A stretch of DNA of 64,000 bases from JADGRA01 sp052143535 (lineage in GTDB: Bacteria; Myxococcota; Myxococcia; Myxococcales; Myxococcaceae), in the NCBI GenBank assembly GCA_052143535.1, contig JBKQSS010000091.1, forward strand, positions 1-64,000, written 5' to 3'. A program made the translations under genes and the position numbers. The first letter of the stretch is position 1, and the number at the start of each line of letters is the position of its first letter. The notes under the pieces were generated by a model. That model searched no databases, was not told the DNA's origin, and saw nothing but the letters and a program-made list of their open reading frames with translations. Shown here one piece after another: positions 51,318 to 59,559 of the stretch.

Positions 51318-52783
51318 CGCCCGGCGCCGACGCGCAGCACCGCGTCGCGGGCCGCGTCCCGCGCCCGGGGCTGCCCGGCCGGGTGCAGCGTCCCGAGGAA
51401 GGCCACCAGCGCCGTCGTCTCGGCGGGGGTGAGGTTTTGTCCATAGGCCGGCATGTTGCCGCCGCCCTGAATGACTTGCCGGATGAGCTGGTCCTCGGTG
51501 AGGCGCAGGGCGATGTCGTCCAGCGCCGGTCCGCGTTGGCCGCCCACTCCCTCCAGCGCGTGGCAGTTGTGGCACTGCTTGCCTTGAAAGATGAGCGCGC
51601 CCTGTCGCTCCAGCGCCGTCCGGTGGAGGAGGTACTGCGCCGGAATGGGGTCGGCGCTCCAGGCGTCCATGTCCGGGCTCCACGGCGCGTGCTCGGCCAA
51701 GTGGGTGAGCGCCGACAGGCCCACTGCCACCAGTAGCACCAGCAGCACCGCCACCGGCCGCCGCCGCCAGCTCTTCTCCCCCTGGCCGGCGAGGAAGGGA
51801 AGGCCGAAGAGGCCGAGCAGCACCACCACCGGGCCGATGAGCAGCACCGGCGTCTCGGCGGCCGGCGGAAGGTAGGCCAGAAGCGCGAAGAGCCAGAGGA
51901 AGAAATAGTCCGGCCGGGGAGCAGTCTGGATGATGGTCGGGTCCGGCTGACCGCCCGGGCCGAAGGGGCCGAAAAACGCTGCGCAGGCGGCAATGGCCAA
52001 CAGCACGGCGGCGGCGACGAGGAGGTCCTTCCACACCGCGTCCGGAACGAAGGGCACGCCGTCGTCCCGGGTGAGCGCCTGGTACTCCTTCAGGTAAGTG
52101 GCGCGGCGCACCACCCGTCCCGGCATGGGCCACTCGTTGATGCCGACTTTCAGCACCAGCAGCAGGTGCAGCCCCACCAGCCCAATGAGCAGGCCGGGGA
52201 TGACGAAGACGTGCAGGGCGAAGAAACGCGCCAGCGTGGCCCCGGCAATAATCGGTCCGCCCAACAGCACGCTCACCAGCGACTGGCCCAGGAGGGGCAC
52301 GCGGCTGGTGATGGAGGCGCCGATGCCCAGGCCCCAGTAGGCGTCCTGGTCGAAGCGCAGCACCTGCCCGGTGAAGGCCATGCCCAACGTCATGAGGAGC
52401 AGGCACACCCCCACCACCCAGGTAAGCTCCCGGGGAAACTTGTAGGCCCCAAAGAGAAACACCTGCGCCATGTGCAAAAGCACAATGGCCACCATGAAGT
52501 CGCCGCCCCAGCCGTGCAGCGCGCGGATGTACCAGCCCGCCGACACCTGGTGGTTGAGCACCTGCAGCACCCCCCAGGCCTCTCCGGCCGAGGGCACGTA
52601 CAGCAGCGCCAAGAGGATGCCGGTAACAATTTGGTTGAAGAGGACGGCCAGCGCCGCGCTGCCGAAGACGTAGGCCCAGGAGGCGCTACTTCGCGGGACG
52701 CGGTGCTCGGCGGTGTGCCTCAAGACCGCCGCCACCTGGAGGCGTGCCTCCAGCCAGCGGCCGACGCGCTCGCTCAGGCGCAC
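51314..52783 (-). CDS. Fused cytochrome b6/subunit IV with C-terminal cytochrome c
   Basis: 489 residues. The b domain has four heme His in two pairs: H-x13-H in LHGWGGDFMVAIVLLH and H-x14-H in LHVFVIPGLLIGLVGLH, the longer second spacing being b6f-like. A subunit IV-like part follows with the Qo motif reading PDYF (RPDYFFLWLF) rather than PEWY. The last 110 residues form a monoheme cytochrome c (CHNCH, MPAYG as distal Met). The b and c parts on one chain tether an electron carrier to the quinol-oxidising site. It overlaps the Rieske gene by ten bases. Confidence 0.88.
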   Translation of the reverse strand: MRLSERVGRWLEARLQVAAVLRHTAEHRVPRSSASWAYVFGSAALAVLFNQIVTGILLALLYVPSAGEAWGVLQVLNHQVSAGWYIRALHGWGGDFMVAIVLLHMAQVFLFGAYKFPRELTWVVGVCLLLMTLGMAFTGQVLRFDQDAYWGLGIGASITSRVPLLGQSLVSVLLGGPIIAGATLARFFALHVFVIPGLLIGLVGLHLLLVLKVGINEWPMPGRVVRRATYLKEYQALTRDDGVPFVPDAVWKDLLVAAAVLLAIAACAAFFGPFGPGGQPDPTIIQTAPRPDYFFLWLFALLAYLPPAAETPVLLIGPVVVLLGLFGLPFLAGQGEKSWRRRPVAVLLVLLVAVGLSALTHLAEHAPWSPDMDAWSADPIPAQYLLHRTALERQGALIFQGKQCHNCHALEGVGGQRGPALDDIALRLTEDQLIRQVIQGGGNMPAYGQNLTPAETTALVAFLGTLHPAGQPRARDAARDAVLRVGAGR

Positions 52784-53316
52784 CAGCCACTCCGCGTGCC
52801 GAGACTGGCCAGTCCTCCCGGCGTCGGCAGCCCATGGGCCTCGATGAAGAGCTCGCCCTTCTGCACCCTCCAGCGGTACTCGAAGAGGCCGCGCTCCGGC
52901 GGGCCGGAGGCCCGGCTACCGTCTGCGTAGTACACCCCGCCGTGACAGGGACACATGAAGAGGCTGGATTGGGGGAACCAGCGCACTGGACAGCCGAGGT
53001 GCGCACAGTTGATGGCGAAGACTTGGAAGCGCTCTGCCTCGAGGCTCCGCACCCAGCAGGGGAGGTCTGCCGTCGCGCCGTCTGCAGGCCGGGCCACTGG
53101 GTTGCGGTAGGTGGCCAGGCGCGTTTGGCCGCTGGGAAAGTTGGCCAACGCGCCGAGCGACACCCAGGCCTCGTCCTTGCCCAGCCGCTGGTGCGTCACC
53201 GGGGACAACAGGTAGCGCAGCACTGGCACGGCCAGTGCCAGCGACACCGCCCCGTTGAAAAGCAACCCCAGCTTGACGAAGGCGCCGCGTCTGGAAACTT
53301 TTTCCGGCTCGCTCAT
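52774..53316 (-). CDS. Rieske iron-sulfur protein
   Basis: 180 residues. Membrane anchor near 10-30 after a basic start, then the Rieske cluster boxes CAHLGC and CPCHGGVYY with the two disulfide cysteines. The [2Fe-2S] protein takes the first electron from quinol and hands it to cytochrome c. Overlaps the diheme cytochrome gene by four bases and the cytochrome b gene by ten. Confidence 0.92.
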   Translation of the reverse strand: MSEPEKVSRRGAFVKLGLLFNGAVSLALAVPVLRYLLSPVTHQRLGKDEAWVSLGALANFPSGQTRLATYRNPVARPADGATADLPCWVRSLEAERFQVFAINCAHLGCPVRWFPQSSLFMCPCHGGVYYADGSRASGPPERGLFEYRWRVQKGELFIEAHGLPTPGGLASLGTRSGWCA

Positions 53317-54041
53317 GGCAGGGCTCCGGCGCTCGCGCGTCCAGGGGGGTAGGGTTGGCCGGGGTAGGCCACCCGGTGGGAAGAGAGCCAGGCCACGACG
53401 TCCGACACCTCCTCGGGTGACATGGGCCTGCCCGGCACGTCACTGCGCCAGTCCGGAGCGCCCAGGTCAGCCCGTCCCACCAGCACGCTGGTGCGCAAAT
53501 GCTGCTCGCTCACCAGCGCGAGGTACGTCGGCTCGACAATGGAGCTGCCCAGTGCACCACCTCGGCCGCCTGGGCCGTGGCAGCGGGCACAAAAGACGTC
53601 GTAGACCGGCCCTCCACGCCCGGAGTCACCCGGACTCGAGGCCGCATAGGGCGGGGGCGCAGTCCCCGAAAGCGCGCCCTGTTTCCCCCAGCGGTTCCGC
53701 ATGCCCTTCACCAGCACCTCCAGCTGCGCCTCGGTGAGCGTTCCCCCAGCGCTTTGGGCGAAGGCCGGCATCGACGTCCCGGGCACACCGGCGGCCGTCA
53801 CCCGGCGCAGGACGGTGTCGTCGGCAAAGGCCAGGTACAAAGGGTCTCCCAACTCCACCGAAGCGCCCCCGCGGCCCTGGAGGCCGTGACAGCCGGCGCA
53901 GTTTTTGGCATAGAGGACGTCGAAGTCGAGCACCCGGCTTGGCTGCACCGGCTCGTCGCCCGCCGCGGGCTGCCCGGGGAAGCTGTGCGTCCCGCAGGCG
54001 CAGACCAAGGACAAAAAAAACACGCCGGCCAAAGCCCTCAT
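53313..54041 (-). CDS. Diheme cytochrome c lipoprotein
   Basis: 242 residues. Lipobox-like LSLVCAC near residue 16, then two c-type heme sites CAGCH and CARCH, each followed by a Met ligand candidate (TSMPAF in the first, RPMSPEE in the second). The position between subunit III/IV genes and the Rieske gene suggests it acts as the cytochrome c1 equivalent. Overlaps the upstream membrane protein gene by four bases. Confidence 0.88.
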   Translation of the reverse strand: MRALAGVFFLSLVCACGTHSFPGQPAAGDEPVQPSRVLDFDVLYAKNCAGCHGLQGRGGASVELGDPLYLAFADDTVLRRVTAAGVPGTSMPAFAQSAGGTLTEAQLEVLVKGMRNRWGKQGALSGTAPPPYAASSPGDSGRGGPVYDVFCARCHGPGGRGGALGSSIVEPTYLALVSEQHLRTSVLVGRADLGAPDWRSDVPGRPMSPEEVSDVVAWLSSHRVAYPGQPYPPGRASAGALP

Positions 54042-54892
54042 GGCTTCGGGCCCCGACTGTGGCGGGGGCCGTCGCCCAGCATTCCCGGGGACTCAATTCC
54101 GGCGCGAACCGCCAGTGTCATGCCCTGCACGGTGGGCATGCGCTGCTGGCGGGACACCACCACCCCGGCCACCAGCCCAAAGCCCACCTGGGAGAGGACG
54201 AACCAGCCCCACTGCACGCGTGCGTCGAGCACCGGGTTGATGATGCCGAGAATGCCGTGCAAGAGCCCGGACCAAACCAGTGGCGCCAGCACTCCCCCAA
54301 GGAGAATGGGGCGTCGGGACAGCATCGGCAGCATGGCCCCGTATAAGAGGCCCACCACCAAAGAGGTGGTGAGGTGGATGGCCACCGCCAGCGCGAAGGC
54401 CGTTGGCTGGAAGGCCTCAAGTTGCGCCGTGCTCTCGGTCATGGCCGCTGGGAGGAAGCCGGCCGCAAGCAAGTTGATGGGGTAGAAGACGCCGTGGTGG
54501 CTGAGCAGTCCATACGTCACGGCCAGCGCCGCCATGGCCACGCTTCCCGCCAGCCCGCCCTTGATGCCGGCCGAGACGGGGTACGTCTCGAGCGGCAAGA
54601 CGGCGCGCGGCAGCTCCGGCGCAAGCGCTAGCCTGGTGACCACGGCCCGGGCGGTCCTCACCTCGGGGACTTCGGCTTGCACCGGGGAAGCAATGTGCGC
54701 CTGGTGCGGGAGGACGTTGGCGAACCAGCCCACCGCCCCGGCCAGCGCGACCACCGCCCCGAGCACACTCACCGAGGGGCTGGTGGCCATGCCAGCGGCC
54801 AGAAGGGCCAGCCCGAAGGCGAAGGCCATTGGCCAGGCGGTCGGCGCGGGCAGCTGCACAGTTGCCGGAGTCTCGCGCGGCTCAGCTGGCAT
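54038..54892 (-). CDS. Subunit IV-like membrane protein fused to a multi-helix domain
   Basis: 284 residues. The N-terminal part (15-70: AWPMAFAFGLALLAAGMATSP, VLGAVVALAGAVGWFANVLPH) resembles the two-helix subunit IV of caa3-like oxidases. About five more helices (120-265) include YPVSAGIKGGLAGSVAM and FYPINLLAAGFLP, a conserved unknown domain. No heme or metal site. The gene sits between cox subunit III and the diheme cytochrome, four-base overlap with the latter; a structural role joining oxidase and quinol complex is inference. Confidence 0.6.
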   Translation of the reverse strand: MPAEPRETPATVQLPAPTAWPMAFAFGLALLAAGMATSPSVSVLGAVVALAGAVGWFANVLPHQAHIASPVQAEVPEVRTARAVVTRLALAPELPRAVLPLETYPVSAGIKGGLAGSVAMAALAVTYGLLSHHGVFYPINLLAAGFLPAAMTESTAQLEAFQPTAFALAVAIHLTTSLVVGLLYGAMLPMLSRRPILLGGVLAPLVWSGLLHGILGIINPVLDARVQWGWFVLSQVGFGLVAGVVVSRQQRMPTVQGMTLAVRAGIESPGMLGDGPRHSRGPKP

Positions 54893-54919
54893 GGCTCCTC
54901 CTCCCCTCTTTCAACGTGT

Positions 54920-55516
54920 TCAGCGCCCGATGACGTACACCACACTGAAGACCACCACCCACACCACGTCCACGAAGTGCCAGTACCAGGAGAGGACGTC
55001 CACCGTCTCGGCGTGCTCCTGTTGCACCTGTCGCAACAGGGCAAAAACGGCCACCGTGCCCAACAGCAAGAGCCCCACCGTGACGTGCAGCGCGTGCAGG
55101 CCGACCAGCGAGTAATAGGTGGTTCCGAAGAGGTTGGTGTCGATGCGCAGCCCCTCGTCGCGGATGAGGTGCGTCCATTCGCGCGCCGTGCCGGCGAGGA
55201 AAATGGCCCCCAGTACGACGGTGAGCAGCCACCACAGGGAGAACCCGCTCATCTTGCCGCGCCGGAGCGAGCCCACCGCCAGGTGGATGGTGAGGCTGCT
55301 CGAGAGCAAACAGACCGAGATGAAAATGGGCAGCTCTAGGATGCGGGGGCTGGGGCCACTGACGCTCTTGCCCGCATAGAAGAGGTAGGCCACCACGAAG
55401 ATGACGAAGATGGCCACGTCGGACGCAATCAGGCAGGCCATGCCGACTTTCCCGCGGGGGGGCAGCTTCCAGGGAAGGGCGCTGCCTGGGCCTTCCAGGG
55501 TGGCGGTGGTTTCCAT
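54920..55516 (-). CDS. ctaE: Cytochrome c oxidase subunit III
   Basis: 198 residues, five helices, the short form typical of caa3 oxidases. VGMACLIASDVAIFVIFVVAYLF, SLVGLHALHVTVGLLLLG and the end DVLSWYWHFVDVVWVVVF match subunit III. The ATG overlaps the stop of subunit I by one base (TGATG). It stabilises subunit I. Confidence 0.9.
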   Translation of the reverse strand: METTATLEGPGSALPWKLPPRGKVGMACLIASDVAIFVIFVVAYLFYAGKSVSGPSPRILELPIFISVCLLSSSLTIHLAVGSLRRGKMSGFSLWWLLTVVLGAIFLAGTAREWTHLIRDEGLRIDTNLFGTTYYSLVGLHALHVTVGLLLLGTVAVFALLRQVQQEHAETVDVLSWYWHFVDVVWVVVFSVVYVIGR

Positions 55517-57189
55517 CACTCGTATTTCCAGTCCGGGTCCTCGGGATGCTTGAGGTCCCACAGCGGGCGGCGGCTGCGCACCTGTGGCAGCAGGGCAAAG
55601 TTGTAGTCCGGCGGCGGTGAGGAGGTGCTCCACTCGAGCGTCCAGGCATCCCACGGGTCGCTCCCGGCCGGCGCCCCGCGGAAGCAGGCGACAAGGAGAT
55701 TGAAGACGAAGACCAAGACGCCGGCGGCCTGAAAAACGACTCCCACCGTCACCAGGAGATTCCACACATCCCAGCCCCGGCCTGGCTCGTAGGTGTAAAT
55801 GCGGCGCGGCATCCCCAGCATGCCGGGGACGTGCATCAAGTCGAAGGTCAAATGAAAGCCGATGAAGAAGAGCCAGAAGTGCAGCTTTCCCAAAGGCTCG
55901 CCGTACATGCGCCCGGTCATCTTCGGAAACCAGTAGTAGAAGGCGCCGAAGAGGGTGAACAGGATGCCGCCCACAATGACGTAGTGAAAGTGCGCGACGA
56001 CGAAGTACGAGCTCCCCAGCTGCCAGTCCATCGGCGCCGAGCTGAGCATCACCCCGGTCAGGCCAGCGAGTAGGAATTGGAAGAGGAACGCGGTGCAAAA
56101 GAGCATTGGGGTGCGGAAGGAAATTTTCCCGCCCCACATGGTGGCCAGCCAGTTGAAGATTTTGATGCCGGTGGGCACGGCGATGGCCATCGTGGACAAG
56201 ACGAAGAAGGTGTTCGCCACCGAGCTCATGCCCACCGTGAACAGGTGGTGCGCCCAGACGCCCATGCTGATGAAGCCGATGGCCAGCGTGGCCGCCACCA
56301 TCACCGGGTAACCGAACATCGCCTTGCGTGAGAAGACCGGAATAATCTCCGAGGCGAAGGCGAAGGCGGGGATGACCAGCACGTAGACTTCGGGGTGTCC
56401 AAACACCCAGAAGAAGTGCATCCAGATGACCGCCGACCCGCCGGCTTGGGTGTCGAAGAAGTGTCCGCCCAGGTACCGGTCGACCATCAGCATCAGCTGC
56501 GCGGCGGTGAGTGGAGAGACGGCGAGGATGACCAGGCCGGCCATCACCAGGTTGAGCCACACCAGAAGGGGCATCTTTCCAAGGCCCATCCCTGGGCAGC
56601 GCAGGCAGAGGATGGTGGCGATGAGATTGACGGCGGTGCCGATGCTCCCCACCCCCGAGACCAACAGCGACAGCGTCCAGAAGTCGGTGCTGTGGCCAAC
56701 CGAAAATGTGGGAGACGTCAACGGGGCATAGGCGAACCAGCCGACGTCCGGCGCGGCGCCGGCTCCGTACAGCCCGTAGCCACCGAGAATGCTGAAGTAG
56801 AGAAGTAGCCCGCCGAAGGCCGTCATCCAGAAGCTGAAGGCGTTGAGCCGGGGAAAGGCCATGTCCCGGGCGCCAACCATCAGCGGAACGAGGTAGTTGG
56901 CGAAGCCGAACATCACCGGCATGGCGACGAAGAAAATCATCGTCGTCCCGTGCATGGTGAAGAGCTGGTTGAAGGCCTGCGGGGAGACGAAGTCGTTGTG
57001 CGGCCGGATGAGCTGGATGCGCATCAGCGCCGCTTCCACCCCGCCCACCACCAGGAACAACAGCGCGTAGAGGATGTAGAGGATGCCGAGCCGCTTGTGG
57101 TCGACGGTGGTCACCCAGCCGTGCAGACGCTCCGTCAGCGGACGGGGCGTCGCTTGGGGCGCGGGCCACGCGAGCGATTCGGTCGACAT
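55516..57189 (-). CDS. ctaD: Cytochrome c oxidase subunit I (caa3 type)
   Basis: 557 residues, twelve helices. Heme and copper ligands are present, with the CuB-His/Tyr motif FGHPEVYVLVIP (Glu and Tyr both present, A-type) and WAHHLFTVGM. The K-channel residue is in AVPTGIKIF, and the N-terminal VDHKRLGILY is standard. It reduces O2 and pumps protons. Starts 12 bases after subunit II. Confidence 0.96.
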   Translation of the reverse strand: MSTESLAWPAPQATPRPLTERLHGWVTTVDHKRLGILYILYALLFLVVGGVEAALMRIQLIRPHNDFVSPQAFNQLFTMHGTTMIFFVAMPVMFGFANYLVPLMVGARDMAFPRLNAFSFWMTAFGGLLLYFSILGGYGLYGAGAAPDVGWFAYAPLTSPTFSVGHSTDFWTLSLLVSGVGSIGTAVNLIATILCLRCPGMGLGKMPLLVWLNLVMAGLVILAVSPLTAAQLMLMVDRYLGGHFFDTQAGGSAVIWMHFFWVFGHPEVYVLVIPAFAFASEIIPVFSRKAMFGYPVMVAATLAIGFISMGVWAHHLFTVGMSSVANTFFVLSTMAIAVPTGIKIFNWLATMWGGKISFRTPMLFCTAFLFQFLLAGLTGVMLSSAPMDWQLGSSYFVVAHFHYVIVGGILFTLFGAFYYWFPKMTGRMYGEPLGKLHFWLFFIGFHLTFDLMHVPGMLGMPRRIYTYEPGRGWDVWNLLVTVGVVFQAAGVLVFVFNLLVACFRGAPAGSDPWDAWTLEWSTSSPPPDYNFALLPQVRSRRPLWDLKHPEDPDWKYE

Positions 57190-57201
57190 ACCCCTCTCCA
57201 G

Positions 57202-58191
57202 CTAGCGCAACGACAACAGGTAGGCGGTCACGTCATCCAGCGCGGGCCCGTCCAGCCCCATGGCCGGCATCTTCGAGCCAGGCTTGATGGAGTCCGGGTT
57301 CGCAATCCATTGCCGCAGCACCGCCGGCGTGTTGGGAGCGGCGCCGGAGGCCAGCGTGTCGCGGCTCATGAGGTGCGTCAGGTCCGGGCCGAAGCGTCCG
57401 TCGGCCACCGTGCCCTGGACGGCGTGACAGTTGATGCAGGCGGTGCTCTCAAAAACGTGACGGCCCCGGGAAACCGCTTCCGGACTGCGCGCTGGCTCAC
57501 GCTGGCCTTGGACCCACCGCTCGAAGTCCTCTTTCGCATCGACGTAAACACGGAGCAGCATTTTGGCGTGCTGCGTGCCGCAGTACTGGGCGCACTGGCC
57601 CAAGTAGAGGCCGGGCGTCTCCGGGTCAATCCACATGCTGTTGGGAAAATTGGGGATGAGGTCCGTTTTCCCGGCCAGACGCGGCACCCAGAAGCTGTGG
57701 TCGGTGTCGGCCGAGAGCAGCGTCAGCACGGTGGGAAGCGGATGCTCTTTGCTACTGACTGGGACGTGCAACTCGTTGGCAGTGACGACGCCCAGTCCGG
57801 GGTAGCGGTACTCCCACCAGAACTGGTGGGCAATCACTGTCACCTGCAGCGCGCCGGGCGGATGGACCGCGTCCTGGACGCTGAGGATGACGCGGGCCGA
57901 GGTGAGAAACAGCACCAGCACCACCAGGACCGGGATGATGGTCCAGGCCAGCTCGATTTGGGTGCTCCCATACACCTGCGCCGGCTCGCGGCCGTCGTCA
58001 TTGGCCCGCTGGCGGTAGCGCACGACGGCGTAGGCCAGCAGGGCGAACACCACCAGGAAGATGCAGGCCGTCGCCGCCCACACAAAGAGCGACAACTCGA
58101 AGACGCTGCGGGCCGGCGTCGAGGCCGGCGTGAAGATGTCGGTCGGACTGGACAGCCCACTGACGGCCAGGGCGGCGAGCGAGGACTGCAT
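57202..58191 (-). CDS. ctaC: Cytochrome c oxidase subunit II with C-terminal cytochrome c
   Basis: 329 residues from the ATG at 58191, GGGAGG eight bases upstream. Two membrane helices, then the cupredoxin domain with the CuA site CAQYCGTQHAKM. A fused monoheme cytochrome c (CINCH, and SKMPAMG as distal Met) follows, which defines the caa3 type. The first gene of the eight-gene respiratory operon. Confidence 0.94.
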   Translation of the reverse strand: MQSSLAALAVSGLSSPTDIFTPASTPARSVFELSLFVWAATACIFLVVFALLAYAVVRYRQRANDDGREPAQVYGSTQIELAWTIIPVLVVLVLFLTSARVILSVQDAVHPPGALQVTVIAHQFWWEYRYPGLGVVTANELHVPVSSKEHPLPTVLTLLSADTDHSFWVPRLAGKTDLIPNFPNSMWIDPETPGLYLGQCAQYCGTQHAKMLLRVYVDAKEDFERWVQGQREPARSPEAVSRGRHVFESTACINCHAVQGTVADGRFGPDLTHLMSRDTLASGAAPNTPAVLRQWIANPDSIKPGSKMPAMGLDGPALDDVTAYLLSLR

Positions 58192-58512
58192 TACCGGGCC
58201 TCCCGCCACGGCCGCCGAGGCCTTGGTGTCAGGGCACAAGCCCTGTGCGAAAAGCGGCTGGCGCACCGCTGCACCATATTTTGGGCGAGGCCCCTCCCCC
58301 TTCCGGACTGCGCGTCCTTCTTGTGACAAAGCCAAGGCGAAAGGCAACTCGAATGCGCCGCCGCGGGGCCTCTTCTCTTGGTGCGGCGCGCCCTCTGCCT
58401 GGCCACGGCCCCGCCTTGGGGAGGCGGCTTTTCTGTCTCAAGGGCAAGGTGGGCCTCAGCCGGCCCCCAAACCCCCACAGGGACGCCCGCCCTTGCCGGG
58501 CCGGCGGCCACG
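58192..58512. other. Gap between the caa3 and cyd operons
   Basis: 321 bases between the end of cydB and the start of subunit II, both on the minus strand. It should hold the caa3 operon promoter; I see no convincing -35/-10 pair and no operator palindrome. A five-base GC stem at 58411-58427 followed by TTTT faces the plus strand, where no gene precedes it. No ORF or RNA gene recognised. Confidence 0.5.
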
Positions 58513-59559
58513 TCAGGCGACGGGCGTCTCCGGCTCGACGCGGGTCGGGCCGCGGAAGGTGCGCGCCACGTAGACGAAGTAAGCGCACGCCAGCGGGAGC
58601 CCGAAGGCCGCCCACACGGTGGCCACGCCCAGCGCATAGGCGCCGGCCCCGGCGGTGTACGCGGTGAGGTCGAAACGGGGGCTCACGCTGGAGTGCAACA
58701 GCACCGGCCAGCTCGCCGCCGCCGCACTCGCCAAAAGGCCCACCAGCAGCAGCGCCGAGCTGCCAAAGGCGATGGCCGTCCGTGTGCGCGTGAGGCCATA
58801 GGCCAGTCCGAAAATGGCGACGGCTGTGAGGGCCAGCGTGAGCCACACCAGCCGCCGCGACAGCGCGGCGTCGAGAAGCGCCGGCTGCACGCGCACCGTC
58901 GCCCAGCTCACCACCACCAGCAGCACCGCCACCGCCAGGTACAGAACTCGGGCGGCCCGCGCGCTGCGCTGCTGGACGGGGCCTTCCGCCTTGAAGGCCA
59001 AGAAGAGCGCCCCGTGCGCGCTCAACACCAAAAGAGTGAAGACGCCCACCAGCACGGAATAGGCGTCGAGCACGCCGGAGTGCGGCCCGGGCCAAAAGGC
59101 GGCGAAGAGGCCGAGACTGAAGGAGCCGCTCTCGTCGAGCGGGACGCCCCGGATGACATTTCCCAACGCCGCCCCAAGCACCACCGCCAGCAGCGCGCTG
59201 CCCAAGGCGAAGACGACGTCCCAGAAGCTGCGCCACAGGGGGTTTTGCACGTGGCTTCGCACTTCGATGGACACCCCGCGCAGCACGAGTAGCCACAACA
59301 CCAGCACCAGGGGCAAATAGAAGCCCGAGAAGCCGACGGCGTAGGCCAGCGGAAAGGCCAGCACCAGCGCGCCGCCGCCAGCCAACAGCCACACCTCGTT
59401 GCCGTCCCAGAACGGGCCAATGGCGGCCAGCACCATCCGCCGCTCGGCGTCCTGGCGGGCGACGAAGAGGTGCAGCGCGCCTGCGCCGAGGTCGAAGCCG
59501 TCGAGCACCACGTACACCGCAAGCATGACCGACACCACCCCGTACCAGAGCGCTTCCAT
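58513..59559 (-). CDS. cydB: Cytochrome bd-type quinol oxidase subunit II
   Basis: 348 residues from the ATG at 59559, which overlaps the cydA stop by one base (TGATG). Eight or nine helices; VVLDGFDLGAGALHLF, GPFWDGNEVWLLAGGGALVLAFP and the paired LFAAFWPGP-like loop are CydB hallmarks. It stabilises the hemes of CydA. Confidence 0.93.
   Translation of the reverse strand: MEALWYGVVSVMLAVYVVLDGFDLGAGALHLFVARQDAERRMVLAAIGPFWDGNEVWLLAGGGALVLAFPLAYAVGFSGFYLPLVLVLWLLVLRGVSIEVRSHVQNPLWRSFWDVVFALGSALLAVVLGAALGNVIRGVPLDESGSFSLGLFAAFWPGPHSGVLDAYSVLVGVFTLLVLSAHGALFLAFKAEGPVQQRSARAARVLYLAVAVLLVVVSWATVRVQPALLDAALSRRLVWLTLALTAVAIFGLAYGLTRTRTAIAFGSSALLLVGLLASAAAASWPVLLHSSVSPRFDLTAYTAGAGAYALGVATVWAAFGLPLACAYFVYVARTFRGPTRVEPETPVA

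Noticed and set aside
58411..58432. GC stem followed by TTTT as a terminator
   Set aside because: It faces the plus strand, where no gene ends; both flanking operons run on the minus strand, so it is probably chance.
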